A stretch of DNA of 64,000 nucleotides from Pseudomonadota bacterium. GTDB taxonomy: Bacteria > Desulfobacterota > Desulfobulbia > Desulfobulbales > JAGXFP01. Within the stretch, counting starts at the first letter, position 1, and the number at the start of each line of letters is the position of its first letter. Shown piece by piece: positions 17,303 to 26,091 of this stretch. The notes beneath the pieces were generated by a model that was not told the origin of the DNA, ran no database searches, and was given only the letters and a program-made list of their open reading frames with translations. Location: NCBI GenBank assembly GCA_018823285.1, contig JAHJIQ010000006.1:1-64000 (forward strand), in the 5' to 3' direction. The position numbers were made by a program, and so were the translations under genes.

Positions 17303-18445
17303 ATGGTTAATTCCGGGCAGACAAACAAGACCCAACCGACAATCCTGGTAATCGGCGGGCTTGGCTACATCGGTTCCCACATGGTCGAAGAACTCCTCGG
17401 GCAGGGACACAGGGTCGTTATTCTTGATGACCTTTCAACCGGCTTCCGGGAGTCTTATTGTGGCGGCAAACTGATCACCGGTTGCCTTGGCGACCCCGGA
17501 GTCCTTGACTCGGTCTTCGGTTATAACCGGATTGATGCGGTCATGCATTTCGCTGCATTTTCCCTCGTCGGAGAATCAGTCACGGATCCGCTAAAGTACT
17601 ATAAAAACAATATCGCAAAGACGATCGAACTGCTCTCGGCAATGAAAAAATTCGGAGTCAACAGGTTCATCTTCTCTTCTACCGCAGCAGTATATGGAGA
17701 ACCGCTGGCAACCCCGATCACCGAGGAGCATCCCTGTCTGCCGACCAATCCGTACGGCACGACAAAACTCACGATTGAACAACTCCTTCGCGACTGCGCC
17801 GCAGCATTTGATTTTCGATATATCGCTCTGCGCTATTTCAACGCGGCCGGGGCGCACCCTTCCGGACAAATCGGTGAACGGCACAACCCGGAATCACACC
17901 TGATCCCGCTGGTCCTTAAAGTGGCCACCGGCGAAAGAGAGGCGATCAGTATTTACGGCACAGACTATCCCACCCCTGATGGCACCTGCGTCCGGGACTA
18001 CATCCATGTCAACGACCTGACCCGCGCTCACCTGCTTGCCCTGACCAGACTTCTGGCGGGAGGAGACAGCGGCTGTTTCAACCTGGGGAACAGCAAAGGA
18101 TACTCGGTTCGTGAAGTGATCGAAATTGCCCGAAAAGTCACCGGTCACTCCATCCCCGTGATTGCAGCAGCCAGGAGGAGTGGTGATCCCTCTATTCTGG
18201 TTGCCGGCTCAGACAAAATTCGCCGGGTTCTCGGCTGGAAACCGCAATTTGAAGATCTGGAAACCATCATTCAGACCGCCTGGAGGTGGCACCACCGGAC
18301 AGCACCGGAAAAAAAACGGACGGATTCCCATGCTCCCGGCCAACCCGTTCCGAACCGGAACACTGCTCCGGATACGATGCTTGAGCAGCCTGCCTGTTCG
18401 CACGAGATTTATGCCCGAAGGGTGAAAACAGGAGAACAGACATGA
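17303..18445 (+). CDS. galE: UDP-glucose 4-epimerase with C-terminal extension
   Basis: This NAD-dependent epimerase interconverts UDP-glucose and UDP-galactose for glycan synthesis. The Rossmann motif GGLGYIGSH sits near residue 17 and the catalytic pair Tyr-xxx-Lys in PYGTTK near residue 150. It has 380 residues; usual GalE has about 330-340. The last ~40 residues (from about WHHRTAPEKK) lie past the normal end, and the final 22 come from a dispersed repeat (18379-18430). The stop overlaps the galU ATG by four bases. It starts nine bases after the sat stop. Confidence 0.9.
   Translation: MVNSGQTNKTQPTILVIGGLGYIGSHMVEELLGQGHRVVILDDLSTGFRESYCGGKLITGCLGDPGVLDSVFGYNRIDAVMHFAAFSLVGESVTDPLKYYKNNIAKTIELLSAMKKFGVNRFIFSSTAAVYGEPLATPITEEHPCLPTNPYGTTKLTIEQLLRDCAAAFDFRYIALRYFNAAGAHPSGQIGERHNPESHLIPLVLKVATGEREAISIYGTDYPTPDGTCVRDYIHVNDLTRAHLLALTRLLAGGDSGCFNLGNSKGYSVREVIEIARKVTGHSIPVIAAARRSGDPSILVAGSDKIRRVLGWKPQFEDLETIIQTAWRWHHRTAPEKKRTDSHAPGQPVPNRNTAPDTMLEQPACSHEIYARRVKTGEQT
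18379..18430. repeat. Dispersed repeat, locus 3, inside galE 3' end
   Basis: TTGAGCAGCCTGCCTG at 18381 matches the TTGAGCAGC.TGCCTGCT core of loci 1 and 2, and ATGCCCGAAGGGTGAAAA at 18411-18428 matches the end of locus 1 (401-415). The middle is shortened. It is read in frame as the last residues of GalE and holds the ribosome-site region of galU. Confidence 0.6.
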
Positions 18446-19350
18446 AAATCCGCAAAGCCGTTTTTCCGGTCGCCGGCCTCGGTACACGGTTCCTTCCCGC
18501 AACAAAAGCGATGCCGAAAGAAATGCTGCCGGTTGTCGATAAGCCGATCATTCAATATGCCGTGGAAGAGGCATTTGCTTCCGGCATTGAAGAAATCATC
18601 TTTGTCACCGGCAAAGGGAAAAGCGCCCTTGAGGACCATTTTGACCGATCCCTGGTCCTGGAAGAAACGTTACGCAGACGCGGCAAAACCGACCTGCTCC
18701 GGCAGATCAAAGATCTTGTCCCTAAATCGGGCACCATCACCTATACCAGGCAGGATCAACCTCTTGGCCTTGGCCATGCCATCTGGTGTGCCAGAAATAT
18801 CATCGGTGACGAGCCTTTTGCGGTCATCCTCGCCGATGACCTGATCCAGTCCGACGTCCCGGTTCTTGCCCAGATGATGACCGAATTCGACCGGTTGCGT
18901 TCATCGATCGTCGCGGTGGTTGAAGTCCCCCGGGAAGAAACCTCAAGATACGGAATCATTGAGATCAAGGAAAATATCAACGGGGTGGCCCGGGTCAATG
19001 GCCTGGTGGAAAAACCCGACCCCAAGGATGCGCCGTCCAACCTCGCGATTATCGGCCGGTATATCCTGACTCCAAAAATTTTCACCCTGCTCGATCGGAA
19101 AATCATCGGTACCGGCAATGAGATTCAGCTTACCGATGCCATGTCAATGCTGCTCAAAGAACAGCCGATCTTTGGCTACCGTTTCAAGGGAGAAAGATTC
19201 GACTGCGGCGACAAGGCGGGCTTCCAGCTGGCGAACCTCGCTTTCGCCCTGGACTGGCCCGATCTCCATAAGAAACTGATGCCGTATCTGCAAAAGATCG
19301 TCGGTGAGGAATGCCGCGTCACCAAACCGGAACTGAAAAAAGTCGGATAG
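18442..19350 (+). CDS. galU: UTP-glucose-1-phosphate uridylyltransferase
   Basis: This 302-residue enzyme makes UDP-glucose from UTP and glucose-1-phosphate. The N-terminal nucleotide-binding signature VAGLGTRFLPATKAMPKEML is intact, followed by the metal/substrate loops EMLPVVDKP, LADDLI and RYILTPKI. It is translationally coupled to galE through ATGA. Together the two genes supply UDP-Glc and UDP-Gal to the glycosyltransferases that follow. Length is typical. Confidence 0.95.
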   Translation: MKIRKAVFPVAGLGTRFLPATKAMPKEMLPVVDKPIIQYAVEEAFASGIEEIIFVTGKGKSALEDHFDRSLVLEETLRRRGKTDLLRQIKDLVPKSGTITYTRQDQPLGLGHAIWCARNIIGDEPFAVILADDLIQSDVPVLAQMMTEFDRLRSSIVAVVEVPREETSRYGIIEIKENINGVARVNGLVEKPDPKDAPSNLAIIGRYILTPKIFTLLDRKIIGTGNEIQLTDAMSMLLKEQPIFGYRFKGERFDCGDKAGFQLANLAFALDWPDLHKKLMPYLQKIVGEECRVTKPELKKVG

Positions 19351-19374
19351 CATGAGTTCTCCGGGCGAAATTTC

Positions 19375-21678
19375 ATGAGATACAACCTGCTTCGAGATTC
19401 CATTTCCCACCGGCCGATCTCCATCAAATACCCGTTCCTGGTCATTCTCCTGGTGGTCATGGAAGCCGTTACCGCCGCAACAGGCAATAGTGACTGGTCG
19501 CCAACCTTCGTCCACCCGACCGTTACCGGGCCGGTGGTCGATGGCATCAGTCTGGAAATTCCGGATGAACCGGGAAACCGGAGGCTTGCCGAACTCGGCC
19601 TGGTCGATGTGACCGCAGCGCCTTTCTCGGCCGATGCCACCGGGAAAAATGATGCAACCGCAGCCATCCAGGCCGCCGTTGATTTTGCAAGAGACCACCA
19701 GATGGTCACCTATTTCCCTGCAGGAACCTACATGATCACCGACACTATTTCCTGCATCCAGAACTATTACAAACGTTCAAACGGCAAAATCAATCATGCC
19801 CGGAATTACCCCTGTATTCTGTTCGGGTCACGAACGGGGACCCGACCGACAATCTTTCTGAAATCCGGCGCTAAAGGGTTTGGTAGCCGTTCCAAGCCAA
19901 AACCGGTCATTCATTTCTGGGCAAGGCGCTTTGATAAACCTGAAAAACCTGCCCCTCCGGTTTCCATGAATCAGATGTTCGTGAATCTGAACATTGAGAT
20001 TGGCGGGAACAACCCGGGGGCTGTGGCAATCCATCATCAAGGTGCGCAAGGGTCGGGTATTCAAGAATCGCTGATCAAGGTCGGGGATGGAATCACCGGC
20101 ATCGAAGGCGGATGCGGTTCCGGAGGCAGCTTTGTTGATGTTACGATCATCGGTGGACGCTATGGCCTGGACCTGCATCAGACCCAACCATCCCCGTCCA
20201 TCACCGGGATCACCCTGATCGGACAAATCGAGGCGGCAATCGTTTACCAGGGGCGGCAGGCACTTTCTGCGGCAGGTATCCGGATCGACTCCCCCGGCAA
20301 CAGCGTCCCGATCGTCGGCAAAGCAGCCGGCTGGGCCCCCTTTCACGGGCAGATGAATTTCATCGACAGCCGGATATCCCTCTCAGCGCCAGGCCCGGCC
20401 TTTACCTCGGAGAGCAGTATCTACCTGAAAAACGTGTATCTCCGGAACGCAAGCCGGATCATCAGCGGGCATGACGATCCCTTGCCGCCCCCCACCCGGG
20501 ACGGCTGGATCAGGGTTGAAGAATATGCAAACCCGGTTCAGCCGGGAAAATGGCGCGACTGGCGTTATTCAATGAACGTCTATGAAGAGGGCCGGAAAAG
20601 AAACGATCCGCTCCGTATCCTCCACCGCGCAGCACCGCCGGAAAACCTGCAAAGCCGTCACCTGTGGGCGGCAGGGTTCCCCGGTTGGGAAACAGCAGGT
20701 GCGGCCAACGTCCGGAGCACCCCATACCATGCCAAGGGAGACGGCCGGGCCGATGACACCATCGCCCTTCAGCGGGCCATCGATGAAAACCGGACCGTAT
20801 TTCTGCCCAAGGGATACTACAACATCTCGGCACCGCTCAAATTGAGACCGGACACCCAATTGATCGGCATTGCCAGGCACCTTTCAGTTATCACATCGCG
20901 TAGCGGCTGCCGGACGATCAGCTCACCCTTCGCTGCCGCGCCGCTGATCCAGACCTCTGATGCACCCGGAGGTTCTGCCACTATTGCCTTCCTCGGTCTG
21001 CATACGCCCTATTCCGTTCCCGACACCTACAGCTTAAACCTGCGGGGCAACACGATTGTCCGTGATGTCAACTTCGATACCCTGCCCCCCTTTTCAGGAT
21101 TCGGCAAGGCGCGGAAAGGCATGAAGAAGAAAAGGACCCACTCCCTGCTCTATGTTTCAAGCGGCGGCGAGGGCAAGATATACAATTTCTTCCAGGATGA
21201 CGGATTCCCTTTCGCCTTCGAAGAACCCTATAGCCATCTTGAGGTAAGAAACACGAGCGGCCCGCTCTCCTTTTACCAGTGTAATGCGGAAAGATCAGCC
21301 GGTGCATGCAATATCAGGGTGGAAAACAGTGCAAATATTTCCTTCCATGGTCTGAAGGGCGAGGGGAACCGGCCGGTGATGCTGGTGAACAATTCAAGAA
21401 ACATCCAGATCTTCGGATATGGCGGCAACGGCGCTGCCCACAAGGGAGAAGCCTTGTTTTACATTCAAAACTCTCCGGACAGCATGTTTGTCAACCTGAT
21501 CGACTCGCCGAGACCTGCCGGGGAAGGGTCGCCCGACCTGCAGCATGGGGAGGGAACCGACCCGGATCAATGGCATATGATTGAAGTCCGAAGCGGCAAC
21601 AGGACATTCACTTCCCCGGTTCTTGAACGCCCCCTTCTGATCAGGACCGGACACGCAACTTCAGGCGATCCTTCATGA
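19375..21678 (+). CDS. Secreted double beta-helix protein, pectate-lyase/GH55-like
   Basis: This 767-residue protein has an N-terminal membrane or signal helix (PFLVILLVVMEAVTA). Two repeats of a pectate-lyase-superfamily opening follow: ATGKNDATAAIQAAVDFA with YFPAGTYMI near residue 85, and GDGRADDTIALQRAIDENRT with FLPKGYYN near residue 460. Two tandem beta-helices are the arrangement of GH55 beta-1,3-glucanases and related enzymes. A catalytic acid pair cannot be assigned by eye. Its place inside a polysaccharide locus, with four-base overlap to the sulfotransferase gene, suggests it trims or modifies the polymer outside the cytoplasm. It could also be a non-enzymatic binding protein. Confidence 0.72.
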   Translation: MRYNLLRDSISHRPISIKYPFLVILLVVMEAVTAATGNSDWSPTFVHPTVTGPVVDGISLEIPDEPGNRRLAELGLVDVTAAPFSADATGKNDATAAIQAAVDFARDHQMVTYFPAGTYMITDTISCIQNYYKRSNGKINHARNYPCILFGSRTGTRPTIFLKSGAKGFGSRSKPKPVIHFWARRFDKPEKPAPPVSMNQMFVNLNIEIGGNNPGAVAIHHQGAQGSGIQESLIKVGDGITGIEGGCGSGGSFVDVTIIGGRYGLDLHQTQPSPSITGITLIGQIEAAIVYQGRQALSAAGIRIDSPGNSVPIVGKAAGWAPFHGQMNFIDSRISLSAPGPAFTSESSIYLKNVYLRNASRIISGHDDPLPPPTRDGWIRVEEYANPVQPGKWRDWRYSMNVYEEGRKRNDPLRILHRAAPPENLQSRHLWAAGFPGWETAGAANVRSTPYHAKGDGRADDTIALQRAIDENRTVFLPKGYYNISAPLKLRPDTQLIGIARHLSVITSRSGCRTISSPFAAAPLIQTSDAPGGSATIAFLGLHTPYSVPDTYSLNLRGNTIVRDVNFDTLPPFSGFGKARKGMKKKRTHSLLYVSSGGEGKIYNFFQDDGFPFAFEEPYSHLEVRNTSGPLSFYQCNAERSAGACNIRVENSANISFHGLKGEGNRPVMLVNNSRNIQIFGYGGNGAAHKGEALFYIQNSPDSMFVNLIDSPRPAGEGSPDLQHGEGTDPDQWHMIEVRSGNRTFTSPVLERPLLIRTGHATSGDPS

Positions 21679-22577
21679 TCATGAATAAAGTCGCCAACCT
21701 GCGGTTTCGCTTGCTGCGCCAGGCGGACATATACACTGAAGACACCCGGAGATGGTGGCAATGGCATATTGCAGGCGGCAAACACTATTACACGGAGCAC
21801 TACCGGGAAATACTTTCCGGCCATAAATGGGTTTTCATCGTGGGCTGCAACAATTCCGGCACGACCCTGCTCCAGAAAGCCCTGGAGAAATGCGGTCTGG
21901 TATCGACCATGAAATATGAAGGACAACGCCACACCAGGACCCTGCCGAGAGCTTACCGGTACGGTTTTGACAGGATCTGGTCCGAGTATGCCGACGACCT
22001 GCTTTTGCCTCAGACCGGTACTGCCGTTCTGATCCCTCGCCTTCTCCACGACTGGATGAACGCGCTGCCGAAACCGCCGAAGAGGATTATCGTGGAAAAA
22101 ACCCCGGCCAATGTTCTGCGGATGGATTTTCTGAACCATCATTTTCCACAGGCCTATTTTATCGGCCTTGTCCGCAACGGGTACGCGGTCTGCGAAGGGA
22201 TCAAACGAAAATCCGGCCATTCAGTGGAACGGGCCGCCCGCCACTGGCGCCGGGCCGGTGAAGCGCTCGAAGAAAACCGGCAGAAGGTCAAGAACTATCT
22301 CGAAATCCGCTACGAGGACCTGGCCGACAACATGCCGGGCTGCGCAGCCAGGCTTGGAGAATTTCTCGAGGTCGATGCCGAGGCAATTGCGGAAGTTGAG
22401 CACAAAACATTTTCACTGGCTACCGTCACCGGCTGCGCAACCCAGTCACTCAGGAACCTTAACCGGGAAAGCATCGACCGTCTCACCCGGGATGAAATTG
22501 ACACGATAGCCAGATACGCAGGTCCGCTGCTCGATTACTACGGCTACAGTGCGGAAAACGAGAGGGTGGCGCCATGA
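21675..22577 (+). CDS. Sulfotransferase family protein (1)
   Basis: This 300-residue protein shows the PAPS 5'-phosphosulfate loop GCNNSGTTLL at 57-66 and the 3'-phosphate region RNGYAVCEGIKRKSG near residues 157-171. The segment LEIRYEDLADN is common in bacterial sulfotransferases. It transfers sulfate from PAPS to a glycan hydroxyl; the acceptor is unknown. It is cytoplasmic and overlaps both neighbours by four bases. The upstream Sat/CysC fusion is the likely PAPS source. A second sulfotransferase (25266) differs in sequence, so the two may sulfate different positions. Confidence 0.85.
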   Translation: MIMNKVANLRFRLLRQADIYTEDTRRWWQWHIAGGKHYYTEHYREILSGHKWVFIVGCNNSGTTLLQKALEKCGLVSTMKYEGQRHTRTLPRAYRYGFDRIWSEYADDLLLPQTGTAVLIPRLLHDWMNALPKPPKRIIVEKTPANVLRMDFLNHHFPQAYFIGLVRNGYAVCEGIKRKSGHSVERAARHWRRAGEALEENRQKVKNYLEIRYEDLADNMPGCAARLGEFLEVDAEAIAEVEHKTFSLATVTGCATQSLRNLNRESIDRLTRDEIDTIARYAGPLLDYYGYSAENERVAP

Positions 22578-23773
22578 ACGAAGGAACCCGCTGGCTGTAT
22601 ATCAAAAACGGCGATGTCGCCGACCAGCTGGCTGCTCTTGGAGAGTGTCCGCGAGCAGTCCCCGAAGGCGGCACCGAGGCCTTTATCGGTGACTTCCTCC
22701 GTTTTGCCTGCGGCCGGGAGGTCCTCCTTCTCTCCTGCAGTAACCGGAAAGCAGACCTGCGGAAGGGGCGGGTCCGGGCAATCGTGCTCCAAACTGAAAA
22801 CACGCGTACCCGGTTCCTGCTCTATAAATTCATGCTGTTTCTGTACCAGTTCTCCAAGGCGTTTCTTATCATTATTTTTTACCGCCCCCACCGGATCATC
22901 TGTGGCAGTAGCGGTCCCCTGCTCTGGATCTCCTTTCTCGCGGCCAGGCTGCACACCATTCCATGGATCCATTCCCGGCATAATCGGGTGTCCGTTCCGG
23001 GGCAATCGAAGATGGCGAAATTCGTGGCCACCCTTGATGGCCATTGTATGATCAGGGCCGACGGGGTGATCTGCCATGGACCATATTTGAAACAGGAGTT
23101 GCTTGAGGCCGGAGTGCAGTCGGCGAGAATCCACGAATTCGATGTCGGTTTCCAGGATTTCATCAGCGAAGCGGCAAACCTCTCTCCCGCACCGGAACTG
23201 CTTCAATATACCTCCCGCCCCTACGTTTTATATGTTGGCCGGATGGAGGAGTACAAGGGCATCTTCGACCTCTTCAGCGCGCTGGAAGAACGGCTGAAGA
23301 CCAACCCGGAATTCCTGCTGATCTATGCCGGAGGTGGCCGCGACCTGCAGCAGCTCAAGGACCGGATTGCCGAAAAAAGTCTCAATCACCAGGTGATCGT
23401 CCTCGGCAAGGTTGCAAGGAGCAAGATCATCATGCTGCTCAAGGCGGCAAGAATTCTGGTGGTGGCAACCCGCACCGTTTTCCCGGAAGGACGCTGCATG
23501 GCAGCCATGGAAGGACTGGCGCTCGGGATCCCGGTGGTCGCCCCGGACTTCGGCCCCTTCCCGTACCTGATCAAGCCGAAGGTCAACGGGCTTCTCTACC
23601 GAGCCGACAATAGCGATGATCTGCGGCGTAAAATCGATTCCCTGCTGGACGATGAAGCTTTCTACCGGGAGATCATCTGCGGAGTTAAAAAAACAAGCCG
23701 CGAAATCATCACCCCCAGGCTTCGTTTCGCCCAGGCGGTTCAACTTGCCTTTGCAGCAGCGGGGGGCCAATGA
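22574..23773 (+). CDS. Glycosyltransferase family 4 (1)
   Basis: This 399-residue protein has the GT-B fold. The C-terminal donor domain starts near residue 215 (YVLYVGRMEEYKGI) and ends with the EGRCMAAMEGLALGIPVVAP segment that contains the donor-binding glutamate. The N-terminal 90 residues are weakly conserved, with a hydrophobic patch (FSKAFLIIIFY) that could touch the membrane. Its sugar and acceptor are unknown. It is coupled by four-base overlaps to the sulfotransferase before it and the flippase after it. Confidence 0.85.
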   Translation: MNEGTRWLYIKNGDVADQLAALGECPRAVPEGGTEAFIGDFLRFACGREVLLLSCSNRKADLRKGRVRAIVLQTENTRTRFLLYKFMLFLYQFSKAFLIIIFYRPHRIICGSSGPLLWISFLAARLHTIPWIHSRHNRVSVPGQSKMAKFVATLDGHCMIRADGVICHGPYLKQELLEAGVQSARIHEFDVGFQDFISEAANLSPAPELLQYTSRPYVLYVGRMEEYKGIFDLFSALEERLKTNPEFLLIYAGGGRDLQQLKDRIAEKSLNHQVIVLGKVARSKIIMLLKAARILVVATRTVFPEGRCMAAMEGLALGIPVVAPDFGPFPYLIKPKVNGLLYRADNSDDLRRKIDSLLDDEAFYREIICGVKKTSREIITPRLRFAQAVQLAFAAAGGQ

Positions 23774-25269
23774 CCGCTGTTTCATCGACCACACTACCCG
23801 CCGCAGAAAACGGGTTCTTCAGAAACACCATGACCCTGGTGGGTGGCAATGTTGTTGCCAGAATCATCACCTTTGGTCTGGCGCCGCTGATAACCAGGCT
23901 CTATTCCCCTGAGGTTTTCGGAACATTTTCGCTTCTGCTCGCCGTTGCAGAAGTTTTTGTCGCCATATCCTGCCTCCGTTACAACAATACTATTCTTCTG
24001 CCGAAAAATGATGCCGACGCCGACAACATTGTTGCCCTCTGCATATTCCTTGTTGCAACCACAAGTCTCGTCTGCCTGATCGCCATTCTCACAGCCCCTG
24101 CTTATCTCGCCACGGTGCTGAACCTCGGCGCCCCCACCCTTCTGTTCTTCATCCCCTTGTTGATTCTGGTCTCAGGAATCCAGCAGATCACCGACATGTG
24201 GTTCCTGCGTTTGAAACATTTCAACCGCCTCGCGACCTCTAAGATCATTGCCGCCGTAACCGACAGAAGCCTTTCCATCTCCCTGGGCCTGATTGCCTCA
24301 GGCGTCCCGACCGGTCTTCTGACCGGCAGAGTCGCCGGGGTTTTCTGCTCAACAGTCGCCCTTTTTGTTGTGGGTCTGCAACCCCTGAAAGATGTCTGGA
24401 CAAGCTGCAACATCCGCCGGATTCTGGAGATCGCAGGCAGATACCGTATTTTCCCAAAATATGTTGGTGATGCATTCATCCAGAGGGCAAGCGTCCAGGC
24501 CCCTCTTCTGCTCATCGGGTTTTTCTTCGGCCCATTGGAAGCAGGCCTTTACGCCCTGACCCAGCGGATCCTCGGGGAACCCATGACACTTATCGGTGAT
24601 TCACTTGGGCGCAGCTATTCACAGAAAGCTTCGGAACATTACCGCAACGGCGAGAGTGTTGCCGGAGACACCCGGCGTCTTTACCGGTATTCTCTCATCT
24701 ATTTCGGAGCGCCCATGATTTTCATGAGTTTTATCCTCTCCGATCTCTTCGGCCTTATTTTCGGGACGAAATGGATGGAGGCCGGGATCTATGTAAAACT
24801 GCTCACCCCGGTCTTTATCGTTATTTTCGCAATCCGGCCGATCAGTATCATCTACGACCTGCATGAAAAACAGAAAGAAAGGCTTCTCCATAACACGGTG
24901 TCCCTGGCGGTCATCTGTCTGAGTTTTACAGTCGGGGCATGGGTGGGCAGACCTGTTCCGGCCCTCGTTCTTTATGCGGTATCGATCACCCTGCTCGCAT
25001 TCTGGCGTATCGGCTGGCTCATGAAGTTATGCGGAACACCGTGGCGGGACTTTTTCGGAATCACCTTCGACTCCCTCAAATGGCCGCTCTACATCCTCGG
25101 TTCCATTATCCTGGTCAATATCAGCCCGTTTAACAGATATCTGATCTTCTACTGTCTGGCGGCAACGTCACTCTATCTGGTAGTGATGGCCGGAAACGAC
25201 CCTTTTATCTCGGCCGGGATCAAGGCTTTTTTCCGCCAGACAACAGACAGAATAACAGGACGCCCATGA
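23770..25269 (+). CDS. Oligosaccharide flippase (Wzx-like)
   Basis: This 499-residue protein has about 12-14 hydrophobic segments spread along its length and the N-terminal GGNVVARIITFGLAPLITRL pattern of polysaccharide-export flippases (MOP superfamily). It would move the lipid-linked repeat unit across the inner membrane. Four-base overlaps on both sides place it in the same transcript as the glycosyltransferases and sulfotransferases. Length is at the upper end of the family. Specificity is not inferable. Confidence 0.85.
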   Translation: MTAVSSTTLPAAENGFFRNTMTLVGGNVVARIITFGLAPLITRLYSPEVFGTFSLLLAVAEVFVAISCLRYNNTILLPKNDADADNIVALCIFLVATTSLVCLIAILTAPAYLATVLNLGAPTLLFFIPLLILVSGIQQITDMWFLRLKHFNRLATSKIIAAVTDRSLSISLGLIASGVPTGLLTGRVAGVFCSTVALFVVGLQPLKDVWTSCNIRRILEIAGRYRIFPKYVGDAFIQRASVQAPLLLIGFFFGPLEAGLYALTQRILGEPMTLIGDSLGRSYSQKASEHYRNGESVAGDTRRLYRYSLIYFGAPMIFMSFILSDLFGLIFGTKWMEAGIYVKLLTPVFIVIFAIRPISIIYDLHEKQKERLLHNTVSLAVICLSFTVGAWVGRPVPALVLYAVSITLLAFWRIGWLMKLCGTPWRDFFGITFDSLKWPLYILGSIILVNISPFNRYLIFYCLAATSLYLVVMAGNDPFISAGIKAFFRQTTDRITGRP

Positions 25270-26087
25270 TCACGCTAAAGCGACGGGAACAACCGATCAG
25301 TACCTGGCAGAAATTCAGCCGGGAGGTGCGCAGTAAAGGCTGCAATCTCCTCGCGAAACTCGGCGATTACCCCGAGCCTGTTCTGGTTACCGGATGCCAG
25401 CGCTCAGGAACCACGCTCCTTGCCAGAATCCTGCGGCAGAGTGAAGGTTTCGTGGATTTTCAGACCGGCAAGGATGACGAACTGGATGCGGCCCTTATTC
25501 TCTGCGGCCACAAACGCTTTGCAGACGCCGGGAGATACTGTTTCCAGACGACCTATGTGAATGAGTGCTACCACGAATATTTTGCCCACAAAGATCATGT
25601 CAAGATGATCTGGATCCTGCGAAACCCCTATTCAGTTGTCTGGTCAATGGTGAACAACTGGGAAAACTTCGCCTTGAACGAGCTGTATCACGCCTGTGGC
25701 GAGAAACACCATCCCAAGCCCTGTAAAAGTCTGTTCAAAAACATCCTCCTTCCCTGGGAGGACAAACTGACGCGGGCCTGCCTCGCCTACAAAGGCAAAA
25801 CAGCCCAGGTGTTCGATATCGCCGAACGATTTTCGCCGGAAAATCTTCTGGTGATCGAATACGACGACCTGATCCGGCAGAGCGGGGCGCTCCTCAGAAC
25901 GGTCTATGAATTTATCAACGAACCATACCTGGAGAGCCTCTCCGGGGCTATCCATACGGGAAGCCTCAGCAAATTCAAATCCTTCTCACCAGAAGCTCGG
26001 GCGGTAATCGAAGAACACTGTGCAGAGATTTACGCTGAAGCCCGAAAACTGATGCGCTCCTCATGCAATCAACCTACGGAACAATGA
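25266..26087 (+). CDS. Sulfotransferase family protein (2)
   Basis: This 273-residue protein has the PAPS loop GCQRSGTTLL at 43-52 and a 3'-phosphate segment RNPYSVVWSMVNN near residues 119-131. It resembles the other sulfotransferase only in these motifs, so it is not a recent duplicate. It likely acts on the same polymer. Overlap of four bases with the flippase. Start ATG at 25266 leaves a ~40-residue basic N-terminus before the P-loop. Confidence 0.82.
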   Translation: MITLKRREQPISTWQKFSREVRSKGCNLLAKLGDYPEPVLVTGCQRSGTTLLARILRQSEGFVDFQTGKDDELDAALILCGHKRFADAGRYCFQTTYVNECYHEYFAHKDHVKMIWILRNPYSVVWSMVNNWENFALNELYHACGEKHHPKPCKSLFKNILLPWEDKLTRACLAYKGKTAQVFDIAERFSPENLLVIEYDDLIRQSGALLRTVYEFINEPYLESLSGAIHTGSLSKFKSFSPEARAVIEEHCAEIYAEARKLMRSSCNQPTEQ

Positions 26088-26091
26088 AATC

